Origin: Gordonia hankookensis
GTDB lineage: Bacteria > Actinomycetota > Actinomycetes > Mycobacteriales > Mycobacteriaceae
Assembly (NCBI RefSeq): GCF_014673215.1
Contig: NZ_JACWMS010000001.1
Location: forward strand, 806,001 to 870,000
DNA length: 64,000 nucleotides
Direction: 5' to 3'
A program made the translations under genes and the position numbers. Shown here one piece after another: positions 62,801 to 64,000 of this stretch (the stretch's first letter is position 1; every line of letters starts with the position of its first letter). A model generated the notes under the pieces. The model saw only the letters and a list, made by a program, of their open reading frames with translations. It did not search any database and was not told where the DNA came from.

Positions 62801-64000
62801 CCGACACGGTCGCCGCGGTGCTCGGCGCCGCCGACGTCTCGATGTCGGACAACTTCTTCACGCTCGGCGGCAACTCGCTGTCGGCGACCCGCGTGGCGGC
62901 CCGACTCTCCCGCTCCATCGGACGACGGATCGATCTGCGCACCGTGTTCGACAGTGCGGACCTCACCGGCATCGCCGACGCCATCGCCGCGCTCGGAGTC
63001 GACGCGCAGACCCTGCGCTCCGGTGCCGTCCGCCACGATCCGGCCCCCGAGAGCGTCGACGGGCCCATCCCGCTCTCACCCGCCCAGTACCGACTGTGGC
63101 TGGCCGCCCGCCTCGACCCGGAAGCCGCTGCCACCTACAACATCCCGTTCACGGTGCGACTGGTCGGCGAGCTGGACGTCGATGCACTGCAGGCGGCATT
63201 GAACGATGTCGTCGGACGCCACGAGCCGCTGCGGACGACCGTGTCCGAGCGCGAGGGCATCGCCTGCGCCGAGGTCGCCGACGCATCGGAAGCCCATGTC
63301 ACACTGGATGTCTTCGACGCGACCGCAGGCGACCGGGCCGAGATCACGAGTGCACGCGAGTATGCCGCGGCGCCGTTCGAACTCGTGCGGTCCCTGCCCA
63401 TCCGGGCCCGCCTCGTCCGGACCGGCGACGACGACCACCGGCTGACCGTCGTCATCCACCACATCGCCGCGGACGGATGGTCCCTCGCGCCGCTCGCTGC
63501 CGACCTGGCCGCCGCCTACCGCGCACGTCGCGACGGGTCCGAGCCCGACTGGCCAGCCCTGCCGCTGACCTACTCACAGGTGAGCGCGGCACGCCACGCA
63601 TGGCTGACGGATTCGGGTCCCGACTCGCCCGTCGAGGCGGATCTCGAGTACTGGACCGAGCGCCTCTCCCACTCCCCGCGGGAGACCGAGCTCCCGTTCG
63701 ATCGTCCCCGGCCGCGCACTCCCGATTCTGCGGGTGCCACCCTGCACGCCGGGATCTCGGCACCCCGCCATCGCGGATTGCGAACGCTGGCCGCCGACAA
63801 CGACGCCACCACCTTCATGGTGCTGCACGCCGCGGTCGCCGCACTGTTGCGCACGCTGTCCACCTCGTCCGACATCGCGGTCGGCACCCCGGTCTCCGGT
63901 CGTGGCGACGCCGAGATCGACGGTCTGGTCGGCATGTTCGTCAACACGGTGGTCCTGCGCACCGAGGTGAACAAGGGAGCGGGCTTCACCGACCTCCTCG
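59806..64000 (+). CDS. Non-ribosomal peptide synthetase, EntF-like first module (partial, runs off the window)
   Basis: The first 1398 residues are visible and show no stop. The order is condensation domain (HHLAFDG, 150-156), adenylation domain (A3 LFTSGSTGKPKG near 631-642, A4 FDVSVWEF 677-684, A5 NLYGPTEAAVDV, A7-A8 YRTGDLV...KIRGQRVELGEIE, A10 NGKLDRRAL), carrier domain (LGGNSL, Ser1024), then a second condensation domain (HHIAADGW, 1218-1225). The specificity code read by hand is D-V-W-H-V-S-L-V-D-K, like EntF and other serine modules. It starts with a condensation domain, so the first acyl unit comes from elsewhere. GTG with GAGGGAGG. A siderophore is likely but not shown. Confidence 0.9.
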   Translation, partial: MTTDNAIRTDIGHIAPQGAIPMTAAQRGIFYAQQLDPEVPMSVAAFAEFRDDVDADVMERAVAATAHETESGRLRLIATDDGEPVTLVDDDRTIILGRRDFSDADDPRAAAMAWIDDHRSHATDLYNDELLQTYLLRLGDKHHIWYCWGHHLAFDGYAAMYMMMRVAQHYTAIVGDGEVPPAQIASMAQIAGFDREYRSSEAFADDRRYWADHLLDDAGALPEITSLSTATAAAAPTATVRAHTLPQPLVERIREIARDHSVRPASVITAAVAVYLARFADRDEAMLSLPVAARDRDILRTSAGLTSNVVPVRARIDGSGEQQVTLGDFLRTVNADVKQAVRHQKFRHEDITGDVLGSPGGRRGFFGPMVNVMLFFEHIDFGTLRGELNVLSTGPVEDASINVYDGFTGGMRLDLEANPNVYSPEEIERHHDRIVSFVERFVLADPGREVTSIPLLADDEGPVARRFATGDAVDLGDTTLVDLLADSFGRHAAQTAIIDVDGGTLDHSEFAARAQSVAEGLRARGIGPESVVGVGLPRSVDQIVALHGVTLAGGAFLPIDPAEPAARLQHILDTARPAVVITPDGAALPDHEVDTVGLDELRTDSRPGRGRHAVHTPRAAQLHADHPAYVLFTSGSTGKPKGVIISHRSIVNRLSWMQSRYGLDSTDRVLQKTPATFDVSVWEFYWPMITGATMVIPSPDGHRDPWYLRDVIARHAVTTTHFVPSMLSAFAAAHGGDDGVVDDLRSLRRIVTSGEALTPETVAAIGRLTDAPVHNLYGPTEAAVDVTFHDHCASDAGAVPIGAPVWNTTVQVLDHRLAPQPIGAIGELYLGGIQLARGYRNRPDLTAGRFVADPYGTGTRLYRTGDLVRRRADGELEYLGRSDSQVKIRGQRVELGEIEAALSSLAGVRAAGVVVRDDVVADSAAVVGYVSGDDLSDRTLRTELADRLPEHMVPTTIVVLDELPTTANGKLDRRALPAPPRPDSAEHVTPKGPIGELVADTVAAVLGAADVSMSDNFFTLGGNSLSATRVAARLSRSIGRRIDLRTVFDSADLTGIADAIAALGVDAQTLRSGAVRHDPAPESVDGPIPLSPAQYRLWLAARLDPEAAATYNIPFTVRLVGELDVDALQAALNDVVGRHEPLRTTVSEREGIACAEVADASEAHVTLDVFDATAGDRAEITSAREYAAAPFELVRSLPIRARLVRTGDDDHRLTVVIHHIAADGWSLAPLAADLAAAYRARRDGSEPDWPALPLTYSQVSAARHAWLTDSGPDSPVEADLEYWTERLSHSPRETELPFDRPRPRTPDSAGATLHAGISAPRHRGLRTLAADNDATTFMVLHAAVAALLRTLSTSSDIAVGTPVSGRGDAEIDGLVGMFVNTVVLRTEVNKGAGFTDLL

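Noticed and set aside
1-64000. tRNA, rRNA or transposase genes
   Set aside because: I looked through the gaps between genes and saw no cloverleaf-like, rRNA-like or transposase-coding sequence; small ncRNAs cannot be excluded by eye.

Overview
The window looks like chromosomal DNA of a high-GC member of the Mycobacteriales, most like Gordonia. The reasons are PE/PPE-, WXG100- and EspG-type genes, F420-type and FMN-type luciferase-fold oxidoreductases, frequent GTG/TTG starts, and actinobacterial forms of the ribosomal and nitrate reductase genes. Genus assignment is an inference from gene content, not from a search.

Layout. 0.1-2.7 kb: an amino-acid permease and a cation diffusion facilitator. 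2.8-8.6 kb, minus strand: a type VII (ESX-like) substrate operon with two YbaB-like genes, an EspC-like gene, a Gly-rich 462-aa protein, a PE-like gene, a PPE-like gene, EspG and two WXG100 genes. It ends at a strong terminator, and a CoA-transferase plus an EspI-like MinD/ParA ATPase lie on the other strand. No EccB/C/D/E or mycosin is present. 11.7-14.2 kb: DedA, an alpha/beta hydrolase and a TM2 protein. 14.2-19.7 kb: a shikimate/dehydroshikimate catabolic module (dehydroshikimate dehydratase-like fusion, MHS transporter, shikimate dehydrogenase-like enzyme, TetR regulator) with repeated operator-like sites. 19.7-24.5 kb: truA-rplQ-rpoA-rpsD-rpsK-rpsM-rpmJ-infA on the minus strand. 24.7-29 kb: a flavin monooxygenase/MarR divergent pair, several small genes and an F420-type oxidoreductase. 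29.1-35.3 kb: an SsuACB-like ABC importer with a DszA/NtaA-type monooxygenase, an MFS carrier and a nitroreductase, a probable organosulfur module. 35.4-36.7 kb: dtd and fdhD.

36.7-42.3 kb, minus strand: map-adk-secY-rplO-rpmD-rpsE-rplR-rplF-rpsH, the distal part of the spc operon. Its proximal part (rplN-rplX-rplE-rpsN) lies at 57.9-59.4 kb. About 15.6 kb separates the halves: an EthD-like gene, a PQQ-type sugar dehydrogenase lipoprotein, a cupin, narGHJI-narK, a winged-helix gene coupled to a 1088-residue double ATPase, and a DUF4262 gene. Each half has its own promoter with the same block, TACACT-N5-GGTTGCCTGCG, and a long leader. The window ends inside an NRPS gene (C-A-PCP-C...) whose first adenylation domain carries an EntF-like serine code, suggesting a siderophore or other peptide pathway to the right.

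The best candidates for something undescribed are the winged-helix/double-ATPase pair (53.2-57.1 kb), the ESX substrate operon without secretion machinery, and the shared promoter-leader block of the split spc operon.
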